Source: Opitutus terrae PB90-1 (lineage in GTDB: Bacteria; Verrucomicrobiota; Verrucomicrobiia; Opitutales; Opitutaceae). From it: a stretch of 64,000 nucleotides of DNA. Positions 1 to 8,493 of this stretch are shown in pieces; the first letter of the stretch is position 1, and every line of letters starts with the position of its first letter. The stretch spans positions 2,551,001-2,615,000 of the forward strand of contig NC_010571.1 in the NCBI RefSeq assembly GCF_000019965.1, read 5' to 3'. The translations under genes were made by a program, and so were the position numbers. Under the pieces are notes generated by a model. That model saw nothing but the letters and a program-made list of their open reading frames with translations, was not told the DNA's origin and did no database searches.

Positions 1-2404
1 CAAGCAACGTTCGCTGACGGACGCGACGGTGTTCGACTTCTACAACAACCTGCTCGACGGCCCGAACAAACGGGAGTGGCAGGATTTCAGGCACTACACG
101 ATCAGTCTGGCGCAGACGTTCTTTGATGACCGCCTCGGCTTCGATATCTCGTACAACAAGGAGGACTACAAGAACGGCCAGCTCAGCCTGCTCTCCGCCG
201 GACGCCAGGCGATCTACATCGATATCAACCGCGTCTATGGTGACGGTACGCCGGCGGGGCGAGACGGAGAGCCGTTCGCCGACGGTACGCCGAATCCCAA
301 CGTCGGCCGGGCGTTTGTCTCGGACGACGGACAGGGCGGCAACAATTCCTATCACAGCACTTGGGAGAACGCCCGGTTGACGGCATTTGCGACGCATGAC
401 TTCACCCGTGGCGGCAACCGCAACTGGGTGACGCGCGCCCTCGGCCAGCACACCCTCACGGCGCTGCTCGGGAAGGATCGGCAGACTACGGACAACCGCG
501 GGTGGATCCAGTACGCGACCGACGACGTGTATCGCGAGTTCGTGAATCTCCCGGATGTGAACGCGAAGTTCAACAACGGCGCCTTCGTGCCGAGCACGGT
601 GATTTATCTCGGGCCGTCGCTGATAAGTCGCAATTCCGCCTCCGGTGCTTTCCTGCCGCGCCCGCAGAACATCTCCACGCCGAGATCCGGCACGGTGCGC
701 ACCTTCGACTCGCATTGGAATCGTTCCACTGTTCCCGGGAACGCGAACTACGTCGATCCGGCGGCGGCGTGGAACAACGAATACTACACCCCGAACAATC
801 TGAGGGACGGTACCCCGGTGGGAGCCTACGTGTCGACGCAGTCGGAGAATCCGGGGAACTATGTCGGCTGGCGCGACGTGCCGATGCGGCTCTATCAGTC
901 GGAGCAAGGCTACCGCGATTATCTGACGACGGCGGCCCGACTCACGAAGTCGACGGTCAGCTCAAAAGTGGCCGTGTGGCAGGCGAAATTCTGGGATAAT
1001 GCACTCGTCGGCACCTACGGCGTGCGCAAAGACGTCGCGAAGTCGTGGCAGCACTCGCAGGATCTCAACAGCGCCTCGAGCGACCGGTACGGACACCTGA
1101 ACCTCGGTTCGGATGTCTACCGGCTCAATGATGACTACGATACCCGGCTGGACATCACGTCACGCAGCTGGAGCGCCGTGGCCCACCTGACCCAGTTCAT
1201 CGGCGACCGCTCGCCCGTGCGCGTGAGCCTGTATTACAGCAAGTCGGAGAACTTCCAACCGGCGGCCAATCGCGTCGACGTCTACGGTGTGGCGATCGGT
1301 GCGCCCTCCGGCGAGACGACCGACAAGGGCATCCTGCTGGAAACGCGCGACGGCAAATATTCGTTCAAGATCAACAAGTATGAAACCAAGTCGCTCAACC
1401 AAACCAGCACGTCGCTCACCAACACCTGGTTCATCGGCGCTTCGCAGGTGTGGTCCGGCAACTGGGTGAACATCTTCGAATACGACATCCGGGATGGGAA
1501 TAACATCACCGGTCGCGATGCGAATCCGAGTCCGACCAACACCCGTTACAACTACGGTCAGGCTCCGGGCGAGACGCTGGAGGACGCGCAGGCGCGCGAA
1601 GCCCGCGTGATCGCCGCCTGGCGTACCTGGCAGCGCAGCGTGGATCCGCGCTTCTACGCGGCGTGGCAGATCAACCTGAACGACAACACCCGGGACATCA
1701 CCTCGACCAATCCCAACGGGTTCAGCGTCACGGAAGACAGCATTTCGAAAGGCTACGAGTTCGAATTCAGCGCGCTGCCGACCAAAAATTGGCGTGTGAC
1801 GCTGAACGCGACCAAGACCGAGGCAGTCCGCACCAACATCGGCGGCACGAACCTGACCGGTTTCATCAACGCTTATGAGACGGCGCTGCGGACGACGCCC
1901 GCTGGCGACCTGCGCATCTGGTGGGGTGGCGCGGGCAACGAGACGGCGTTGTTCCAATGGAACAACAATGTCGGCTCCGAGTACGCCCAGCGCCGCCTGC
2001 AGGAAGGCACCAACGCTCCGGAATTGCGCGAATGGCGCTTCAACGCCGTGTCGAACTACGACTTCGATGAAGGGAGGCTGAAAGGCTTCAACGTCGGCGT
2101 CGGTGTGCGTTACGAGTCCGATATCGTCATCGGTTACCGGCCGATCCCGAGCACGGTTCAAGGGCAGGCCAACTTCGATCTGGCGAATCCGTTCAAGGGC
2201 CCGGCCGAAACGAATTGGGATTTCTGGCTGGGCTACACGCGCAAGCTGACGCGGAACATCGATTGGCAAATCCAGCTGAATGTCCGAAATGCGTTTGTCG
2301 GTGACGAGCTGATCCCGGTGACCACTCAACCGGATGGATCGCCCGCCGGCTTCCGCATCCGGCCGCCCCAAACCTGGACGCTGACGAATACGCTCAACTT
2401 CTAG
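1..2404 (+). CDS. TonB-dependent outer-membrane receptor, C-terminal part (5' end outside window)
   Basis: The reading frame is open from base 2 and has no start inside the window, so only the last ~800 residues are present. The segment is rich in aromatic, Asn, Thr and Arg residues in alternating beta-strand patterns and ends in NTLNF. A terminal Phe is the usual last residue of BAM-inserted barrels. The visible part should therefore be the 22-strand barrel of a SusC/FecA-like receptor; the plug and signal peptide lie upstream. Such receptors import oligosaccharides, siderophores or cobalamin using TonB energy; the substrate cannot be read from the barrel. No SusD-like partner follows. The stop codon lies inside an imperfect inverted repeat (2401-2545), and two hairpin terminators follow. 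Confident as TonB receptor; substrate unknown. Confidence 0.85.
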   Translation, partial: KQRSLTDATVFDFYNNLLDGPNKREWQDFRHYTISLAQTFFDDRLGFDISYNKEDYKNGQLSLLSAGRQAIYIDINRVYGDGTPAGRDGEPFADGTPNPNVGRAFVSDDGQGGNNSYHSTWENARLTAFATHDFTRGGNRNWVTRALGQHTLTALLGKDRQTTDNRGWIQYATDDVYREFVNLPDVNAKFNNGAFVPSTVIYLGPSLISRNSASGAFLPRPQNISTPRSGTVRTFDSHWNRSTVPGNANYVDPAAAWNNEYYTPNNLRDGTPVGAYVSTQSENPGNYVGWRDVPMRLYQSEQGYRDYLTTAARLTKSTVSSKVAVWQAKFWDNALVGTYGVRKDVAKSWQHSQDLNSASSDRYGHLNLGSDVYRLNDDYDTRLDITSRSWSAVAHLTQFIGDRSPVRVSLYYSKSENFQPAANRVDVYGVAIGAPSGETTDKGILLETRDGKYSFKINKYETKSLNQTSTSLTNTWFIGASQVWSGNWVNIFEYDIRDGNNITGRDANPSPTNTRYNYGQAPGETLEDAQAREARVIAAWRTWQRSVDPRFYAAWQINLNDNTRDITSTNPNGFSVTEDSISKGYEFEFSALPTKNWRVTLNATKTEAVRTNIGGTNLTGFINAYETALRTTPAGDLRIWWGGAGNETALFQWNNNVGSEYAQRRLQEGTNAPELREWRFNAVSNYDFDEGRLKGFNVGVGVRYESDIVIGYRPIPSTVQGQANFDLANPFKGPAETNWDFWLGYTRKLTRNIDWQIQLNVRNAFVGDELIPVTTQPDGSPAGFRIRPPQTWTLTNTLNF

Positions 2405-2545
2405 TCCGGAAATTTCATGAACAGGCGTGAAGCTCAGTCCGAAATTTCCGTCCGCCTGCGGCGGAGCGACCTCGTCGCGGCTAGCCCCGACAGAGTCGGC
2501 CCGGAGGGCGGGTATTTCCTGAGTTTCATGAAATATCCGGGCTAG
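2401..2545. repeat. Imperfect palindrome, 21-bp terminal inverted repeats, overlapping the receptor stop codon
   Basis: Bases 2401-2421 and 2525-2545 are inverted copies matching at 19 of 21 positions (core TTCATGAAAT). A second inner pair (CTCAG...CTGAG with GAAAT and CGCC blocks) continues the symmetry, so the whole 145 bp could fold into one long imperfect hairpin. The TAG stop of the receptor lies within the left arm. It could be a MITE-like element or a structured 3' UTR. Confidence 0.6.
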
Positions 2546-2570
2546 TGCGGCCCAGGTTTGGTCCCGGCAC

Positions 2571-2606
2571 GCGCCTGCGGCTTCGGCCGCAGGCGCTTCT
2601 TTTTCT
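2571..2606 (+). terminator. Rho-independent terminator with TTCG tetraloop
   Basis: An 11-bp perfect GC-rich stem (2571-2581 with 2586-2596) closes a TTCG loop and is followed by the T-rich run TTCTTTTTCT. It lies 170 bp after the receptor stop, so it most likely ends that transcript. Confidence 0.85.
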
Positions 2607-2689
2607 GACTAACGGGTACGCGGATACAGGCGCGGAAGGAACTCCCTGCCGCATCTGGTTTCTTTAGCCCGCTGAAATACTGGATTGTG

Positions 2690-2744
2690 ACAGCGGCGGT
2701 CGCCGCTGTGGGGAGACCCGGGCGGGTGCCCGGGTCTTTATTTT
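2690..2744 (+). terminator. Tandem hairpins ending in a second plus-strand terminator
   Basis: A 9-bp hairpin (2690-2709) is followed by a 10-bp perfect stem (2714-2723 with 2728-2737, loop GGGT) and TTATTTT. The tail is on the plus strand, but the next gene is on the minus strand and ends at 2757. This is therefore either a back-up stop for the receptor or the end of a short transcript between the two terminators. Confidence 0.75.
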
Positions 2745-2756
2745 GCGGGGGCCGAG

Positions 2757-5183
2757 CTATTCGGAGCGCAGCGCGACGATCGGATCGACGCGGGTGGCGC
2801 GCAGGGCCGGCACCCAGCAGGCGAGCGCGGCCACGGCGATCAGGAGCAGCGAAACGATGAGGAAGGTGACCGCGTCGAATGGACTCACGCCATAGAGGAA
2901 ACTGGTCAGCGCCTGGGTGACTCCGACGGCCAACACGAGTCCGGCCAAGGTGCCGAGCAGGGCCAGCCCGAGACCGTGCCGGAGCACCTGCCAGATTACA
3001 TTGCCCGGCTTCGCGCCGAGGGCCATGCGCACGCCGAACTCCTGCGTCCGCTGCGCGACGCCGTAAGCGATCACGGCGTAGACGCCCATCGCGGCGAGCA
3101 GCAGCGCGACGCTGCCGAGGAAAACGAGCAAGGCCGACGCGAGCCGGTGCGGGAACAGGACCATCGACGAATACGCGGCGAGCGGCATGGCTTGGAGCAT
3201 TTCCACGCCGGGATCGAGTTCCCGGAACGTTCGGCGCAGGGTGGAGGTGAACCCCGCGGGATCGGCGGCGGTGCGGACGCACAGCGCGAGGTCGAGATCG
3301 GGCACCCCTTGCTGGTACGGGAGGTAGTAGAACGGCCGCGCCGTTTCCTGCAGCCGGTTGTATTTGCCGGTCTTGGCCACGCCCACGATCGTCACCCAGG
3401 TGCTGTTGCTGCGGAAGCGACGGCCCAGCGGATCCTGTCCGGGCCAGAAACGCTGCGCAAACGCCTCGTTGACGATCGCGACCGGCGCGCTGGCATCATC
3501 GCGGTCGGTGAAATCGCGGCCGGCGAGCAGCGGGATGCGCATCGCGGCGAAGTAACGGGGCGAGACGATGACGAGTTCGTAAGTCGTGTCTTCGCCTTCG
3601 GGGCGTTCGTAGCCCTCCACGAACACGCCGGAACCTTTGCAGCCGGAGAGCCCCAACGGGAACCAACTGGCCCACGCGGCCTCTTCGACCCCGGGGAGCG
3701 CCGCCACCCGCTCGCGAGCCTGACGATAGAAGGCAGGGCCGGTCTCGCGGGTGTAGCCATTCATCCCGATGCGAAAGTCGGCCGTCAAAACATGATCGGG
3801 CTCGAAGCCGATATCGATGCGCTGCGCCTGCCGCAGCCCTTTGACGCACAGCCCGGCGCTGATCAACAGCGCGAGTGCAATGGCGACCTCGGCGATGACG
3901 AGCGCGGCGCGCAACCGGTGATGGACCGCGCCGCCGCCCGACGAGGAACGGCCGCCTTCCTTGAGCACCGTGAAGAGATCCGGGCGCGTGGCCTGCAGCG
4001 CGGGAAAGAGACCGAACGCGAGCGCGGTGCCGAGCGTGAGCAGTACGGTGAGCGCGAGCGTTCCCGGATCGAGTGGAAAGTGCAGTTGGGCGGCGCGGGC
4101 GAGGTCCTCCGGCAGGAACAGCGGCGCGGCGTCCGTGGCCCAGCTGGCCATCAGCACGCCGAGCCCGCCGCCGAGCGCGGCCAACAGCACGCTCTCGGTG
4201 AGCAGTTGCCGCACAATCCGCGCACGACTGGCGCCCGACGCCAGCCGGATGGCGATCTCCTTCTGCCGGCTCATCGCCCGGGCGAGCAGCAGGTTCGCGA
4301 CATTGGCCCAGACGATCAACAGCACACCGCCGCTCACCGCCAGCAGCAGCCACAGCGCGGGCGCCATCACCGTCGGCGTGCCCCACGGCGTCTCGGACAG
4401 CGGGAGCACCTGGTGATGCGCATAACCATTGGTGGTGGGATACTCGCGGGCCATGCGCGCGTCGAAGGTCGTGATCGCGGCCCGGGCCTGCTCGAGCGTG
4501 ACGCCCGGCTGGAGCCGGGCGAGATTGAGCCAGCCGCGGGCGCTGCGTGACGTCAGAAAACCGGTCCCCTGATTCCGCACTTCCCAGATCATCGAGGCGG
4601 GCGCCCAGACGTCGAACGACGCAGGCGCGAGCGTGCCCGGGAACGAGTCAGGCACGACCCCGACGATCGTAAAGCTGTGACGATTGAGATCGACCACCTG
4701 GCCGAGCACGGCCGGATCCGCGCCGAACCGGCGGCGCCACAGCTGCTCGCTGATGAGGAGTACGGGATTGCCGCCGGGTTTTTGGTCCTCTTCGGGCAGG
4801 AACGTCCGGCCGAGCAGTGGTTGCACGCCGAGCAGTTCGAAGAAATTGGCGGTGACGATTTGTGCCTGCAGCCATTCGGGTTGGCGTTCGACCGTGAGGC
4901 AGGCCGGTGTTGGCATGTGTGCCAGCGTGCCGGCGAATACCTCGCGCATCGTCGCGATGTCGCGCAGATCGGGCAGCGAGGCGTTGCCGCCGCCCTGATT
5001 GGAGACGATCACGACCATCTCCTCGGAGTGCGCGACGCCCGGCAGCGGGTTCAGCACGACGGCACGCAGCCAGCAGAGCACGGTGGCGTTGGCCCCGATG
5101 CCGAACGCGAGGGAGAGAATCACCACCAGCGTGAAGCCGGGCGTTTTCAACAACTGACGACAGGCGAAGCGGAGATCTTGCAT
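2757..5183 (-). CDS. ADOP-type ABC transporter permease (MacB/FtsX family)
   Basis: 808 residues with the duplicated layout of 'acidobacterial duplicated orphan permeases': an N-terminal membrane helix (~15-40), a MacB-like periplasmic domain (~45-250), an FtsX three-helix unit (~275-400), a second periplasmic domain (~430-660) and a second FtsX unit (~685-808). The pattern EIAIRLASGASRARIVRQLL and its second copy EFGVRMALGAKPGNVIWQVL are typical FtsX signatures. No ATPase gene is adjacent, which is normal for the family. These permeases are thought to move peptides, lipoproteins or drugs, or to act as mechanotransmitters; the substrate is unknown. Purine-rich GAGAGCC/GAGCTGAGAG repeats lie just upstream (5190-5222). 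Confidence 0.9.
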   Translation of the reverse strand: MQDLRFACRQLLKTPGFTLVVILSLAFGIGANATVLCWLRAVVLNPLPGVAHSEEMVVIVSNQGGGNASLPDLRDIATMREVFAGTLAHMPTPACLTVERQPEWLQAQIVTANFFELLGVQPLLGRTFLPEEDQKPGGNPVLLISEQLWRRRFGADPAVLGQVVDLNRHSFTIVGVVPDSFPGTLAPASFDVWAPASMIWEVRNQGTGFLTSRSARGWLNLARLQPGVTLEQARAAITTFDARMAREYPTTNGYAHHQVLPLSETPWGTPTVMAPALWLLLAVSGGVLLIVWANVANLLLARAMSRQKEIAIRLASGASRARIVRQLLTESVLLAALGGGLGVLMASWATDAAPLFLPEDLARAAQLHFPLDPGTLALTVLLTLGTALAFGLFPALQATRPDLFTVLKEGGRSSSGGGAVHHRLRAALVIAEVAIALALLISAGLCVKGLRQAQRIDIGFEPDHVLTADFRIGMNGYTRETGPAFYRQARERVAALPGVEEAAWASWFPLGLSGCKGSGVFVEGYERPEGEDTTYELVIVSPRYFAAMRIPLLAGRDFTDRDDASAPVAIVNEAFAQRFWPGQDPLGRRFRSNSTWVTIVGVAKTGKYNRLQETARPFYYLPYQQGVPDLDLALCVRTAADPAGFTSTLRRTFRELDPGVEMLQAMPLAAYSSMVLFPHRLASALLVFLGSVALLLAAMGVYAVIAYGVAQRTQEFGVRMALGAKPGNVIWQVLRHGLGLALLGTLAGLVLAVGVTQALTSFLYGVSPFDAVTFLIVSLLLIAVAALACWVPALRATRVDPIVALRSE

Positions 5184-5234
5184 ATGCGAGGAGCCGAGAG
5201 CCGAGAATCCAGAGCTGAGAGGGGACCGACCGGA

Positions 5235-5621
5235 TCAAGCTGTGCGCGGCTGTGAAGAGCGCCGCAACAGCAGGGCGCCGAGATAAAGCCCGCCGGTCAC
5301 GAGGCAGGTTAGATAGATTGCCGGCCGCGCGTGCGGCGCCACTACGAACTCCGCGACCGCCCGCAGCAGGTAGAGGCCGCTGCCGAGCACCAGCACCGCG
5401 GTGCCGAGCCGACTGGTCAGGATCTCCTCGGCGCGGAGCAGCGAGGCATAGGTTAAAAACAGGATAAACAGCGCTCCGCCGCCGTTGAACATCTCCAGCA
5501 GTGCACGCAATCCCGGCGCGACCTGCAGGTGATGCAGCTGCCACCCCATGTAGAGGTGAAATAGAAAGAAAAGCCCGTTGGCGACGCCGCTGGCGAGCAG
5601 AAGGACCTTGGCCGTTTTCAT
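5235..5621 (-). CDS. Small four-helix membrane protein of unknown function
   Basis: 128 residues with four hydrophobic segments (~5-25, 45-65, 73-93, 98-118) and a short polar C-terminus. It lies between two ADOP permease genes on the same strand, 51 bp before one and 37 bp after the other, so it is probably co-transcribed with both. I do not recognise a family. Its place suggests an accessory subunit of the permeases, but nothing in the sequence proves that. Confidence 0.7.
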   Translation of the reverse strand: MKTAKVLLLASGVANGLFFLFHLYMGWQLHHLQVAPGLRALLEMFNGGGALFILFLTYASLLRAEEILTSRLGTAVLVLGSGLYLLRAVAEFVVAPHARPAIYLTCLVTGGLYLGALLLRRSSQPRTA

Positions 5622-5658
5622 GAGTGAAGCTGGAAAGTCATGCGAACGGCCAACGGAG

Positions 5659-8076
5659 TTAGTCCGTTCGGAGGGCGATCAACGGATCGATCCGCGCGGC
5701 CCGAATCGAAGGCAGGATGCACGCGATCATCGAGATGACGGCGAACAATCCGGCCACGCCGAGATAGATGAGCGGATCAAACGGTTCAACGGCGAACAGG
5801 AGCGACTGGATCAGCCGCGCGGTCGCTGCGGCCGCTGCGAGTCCGACGGCCAGTCCGAGTCCGACGAGTTTCAGTCCGCCCTGCAGGATCAGCCGCACCA
5901 CCTGGCCGGGCCGCGCGCCGAGCGCCATCCGGATGCCGATTTCGCCCGTGCGCTGGGCGACGGTGTAGGCGAGCACGGAGTAGAGCCCGATCGCGGACAG
6001 CACGAGCGCGATCGCGGCGAAGAGTGAGGTGAGCGAGGCGACGATCCGCTGCACGCCGAGACTTTGCTGCACGGCGGTCGACATCGTCTGGAAAAACGAG
6101 ATCGGCTGGTCCTTATCGACTGAAGCGACCGCCGTGCGCAGGATCGGCTGCAGCGCGTCCGCGTCGCCCTCGACGCGCGCCATCACCGACATGCCGGGCC
6201 GGCCGAGTTGCCGCATCGGCAGGAAGATTTGGTCGGGCGCGGGCGCGTTCAATCCGTTCGCTTTCACGTCACCCACGATGCCGACGATCTCGATTTGCAC
6301 ATTGGCGTCCCGACCGCGCAGGAGCACCTTGCCGAGCGGGTTTTCGCCGGGGAAGAGCCGCCGGGCGAACGACTCGTTGATGATGCCGACGCCGGGCGCG
6401 CCTTCGCGATCCTGCGGGTTGAACCTGCGGCCCTCGCGCAGCGGGATCTGCAGCACTTGGAAGTAGTCGTCGCTGACGATGCACAATCCGGCGAGCGGAC
6501 GCTGCGACAGTGGCAGAATCGGACGGCCGCCGACGCTGTAGGGCGAGACCGGGTTGACGCCGCCCAGCGGCACGCCGATCGCCGCCGCGGCCGCTTTGAC
6601 CTGCGGCACTGTTTGCAGCCGCTCGATCACCTGCTGGAAGAATTGTGCCTGCTCGGCGTTCGTCTTGTAGCGGCCGGCCGGGATGCCGACGAACGCCGTG
6701 GCGACGCCGTGCGCGTCGAAACCGGGCGGCGTCCGCTGCAGACGCAGGAAGCTCATCAGCAGCAGCGTGGAACCGACGAGCAGCGTCACCGAAAGCGCGA
6801 CCTCCACGACCACGAGCGACGCGCGGAACCGACCGCCGCGCGTTCCGCCGGGCGCGCCGCGCGCGGTGTCCTTGAGCGTTTCCGCGAGGTCCTGACGCGA
6901 CGCCTGCAACGCCGGTGCGAGCCCGACGAGCAGCGCGCTCACCAGCGTGATGCCGAAGGTGAACGCCACGGCGGGCCAATCGAGCGTGAGCGTGGTGTTG
7001 GGCGGCAGCTGGGAGGCGATGGTCGACTGGACGGCGGACAGCGCCCACAGCGAGAAGAGGATTCCGAGGGCGCCGGCGAAAAACGAAAACACGATGCTCT
7101 CCAACACGAACTGGCGCACGATGGTGCGGCGCGTGGCGCCGAGCGATTGCCGCACCGCGATCTCCTTGTGGCGGGCCGAGAGCCGGCCGAGGAAAAGGCT
7201 CGCGACGTTGGCGCAGGCGATCAGCAGCACGAAGCCGACCGCGCCGAGCAGCGTGTAGAACGTCGGCCGGAGATTGCCGACGAGGGTGTCGGTGTAGAAG
7301 CGCGCTTCCGAAAGATTCTGCGCGTCGAGGTAGGTGCTGTAGCGCTCCGCGTAACTCTTGCTCAACGCGGTGAGCTCGGCGTTCGCCTGCTCGAGCGACA
7401 CGCCGGGCTTCAGCCGCGCAATCGGCTGCATGAAACTCGCGCCGCGCTCGACCTGATCGGGCGTGAGTCCGGGGTTTTCGAAGACGCGCGGTGCGAAGAG
7501 CTGCGTCGCGCTGAAGGGATTGCTGAGCCGCGGCGGCATCACCCCGATCACCTGCCACGAGCGGCCGTCGAGCTGAATGGTTTCGCCCACGACGCTCTCG
7601 CGTCCGCCGAAGCGCGTTTGCCAGAACTCGTGGCTGAGCAGGCAGACGGCGGGACCGTTGGGCGCGTCCTCCTCGGGGGTGAAGTTGCGGCCGAGCAGCG
7701 GCTGCACGCCGAGCGTGGGGAAGAAACTGGCCGTGACGCGGAGTCCGTTGAGCTGCTCGGGATCGCCGTTGCCGGTGAGCGTGAAGTTGCTGAACGCGCT
7801 GTTGCCGACCTGCGCGAACGAGCGGACGTTCGCCGCGATCTCGCGATAGCGCGGCCAGGCGACGGCCGGCGCATTGAAGTTGAGACTGTTGTTGACCGAC
7901 CAGATCGCGACGAGCGAGGACGGCTGCGGCAGCGTGACGGGATTCAGCACGAGCTGGTTGAAGATGCTGAACAGCGCGGTGTTCGCGCCGATGCCGACCG
8001 CGATCGTCAGCACGGCAACGAAGGTGAAGCCGGGGGATTTGAGCAGCGCGCGAAAAGCGTAGCGAAGATCGAGCAT
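5659..8076 (-). CDS. ADOP-type ABC transporter permease (second copy)
   Basis: 805 residues with the same duplicated MacB-periplasmic plus FtsX architecture as the gene at 2757-5183. The N-terminal helix follows MLDLRYAFRALLKSPGF, and FtsX signatures occur near residue 270-330 (EIAVRQSLGATRRTIVRQFV) and near the C-terminus (EIGIRMALGARPGQVVRLIL). I start it at the ATG at 8076, because ADOPs begin with M-x-D-L-R. An in-frame ATG at 8124 would add 16 residues unlike the family. No PadR-type regulator, which often accompanies ADOPs, is visible beside it. Confidence 0.9.
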   Translation of the reverse strand: MLDLRYAFRALLKSPGFTFVAVLTIAVGIGANTALFSIFNQLVLNPVTLPQPSSLVAIWSVNNSLNFNAPAVAWPRYREIAANVRSFAQVGNSAFSNFTLTGNGDPEQLNGLRVTASFFPTLGVQPLLGRNFTPEEDAPNGPAVCLLSHEFWQTRFGGRESVVGETIQLDGRSWQVIGVMPPRLSNPFSATQLFAPRVFENPGLTPDQVERGASFMQPIARLKPGVSLEQANAELTALSKSYAERYSTYLDAQNLSEARFYTDTLVGNLRPTFYTLLGAVGFVLLIACANVASLFLGRLSARHKEIAVRQSLGATRRTIVRQFVLESIVFSFFAGALGILFSLWALSAVQSTIASQLPPNTTLTLDWPAVAFTFGITLVSALLVGLAPALQASRQDLAETLKDTARGAPGGTRGGRFRASLVVVEVALSVTLLVGSTLLLMSFLRLQRTPPGFDAHGVATAFVGIPAGRYKTNAEQAQFFQQVIERLQTVPQVKAAAAAIGVPLGGVNPVSPYSVGGRPILPLSQRPLAGLCIVSDDYFQVLQIPLREGRRFNPQDREGAPGVGIINESFARRLFPGENPLGKVLLRGRDANVQIEIVGIVGDVKANGLNAPAPDQIFLPMRQLGRPGMSVMARVEGDADALQPILRTAVASVDKDQPISFFQTMSTAVQQSLGVQRIVASLTSLFAAIALVLSAIGLYSVLAYTVAQRTGEIGIRMALGARPGQVVRLILQGGLKLVGLGLAVGLAAAAATARLIQSLLFAVEPFDPLIYLGVAGLFAVISMIACILPSIRAARIDPLIALRTD

Positions 8077-8493
8077 GATGAGGCGGGGAATGGAGTGTGT
8101 CGGGTCCGCGATCGCAGGCGGCATGCCCGGAAACGAGCGGGTTACGCAGGGCCGCTGAAAATCAGCGGGTTAAAATTCATCAGACGCGAGACGCGGGGAA
8201 CCGGGCGTTCGAAAATGAAACCTCGTCGTCCCACGCGCGGGACGCGTGCTTGGACGTGGCAAGGGCGTCCGCCGACGAGGGTTGGGCTCGCGCGGCCGCA
8301 CCGCTGGCGACGCGGCGCTCCACGCACACGGGCGGGAGACGCCCGTGCCACTCCAGTCCTGTTCAAAACCGGTAAAAGCCGGCGGGTGGCGATGCGGTCC
8401 GCTACAGTTTCGCGGCGAGGGAACGATAGCCGATGGCATCCAGCCGAAGAAACCCGATGACGCCATACGGCAAAACTCCCATAGGACCTCCAG
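8077..8493. other. Gene-free divergent intergenic region with degenerate palindromes
   Basis: No credible gene is seen in 417 bp between the divergent permease and the 8494 gene, so promoters for both should lie here. It contains a hairpin CACGGGCG/CGCCCGTG (8327-8334 with 8340-8347). It also holds GC-rich blocks such as GCGACGCGGCGCTCC that resemble decayed copies of the palindromic elements found cleanly elsewhere in the window. Confidence 0.5.

Noticed and set aside
2542-3282. A 246-codon minus-strand frame overlapping the end of the ADOP permease
   Set aside because: It reads the permease coding region out of frame, runs through both terminators and is Arg/Pro-rich without motifs.
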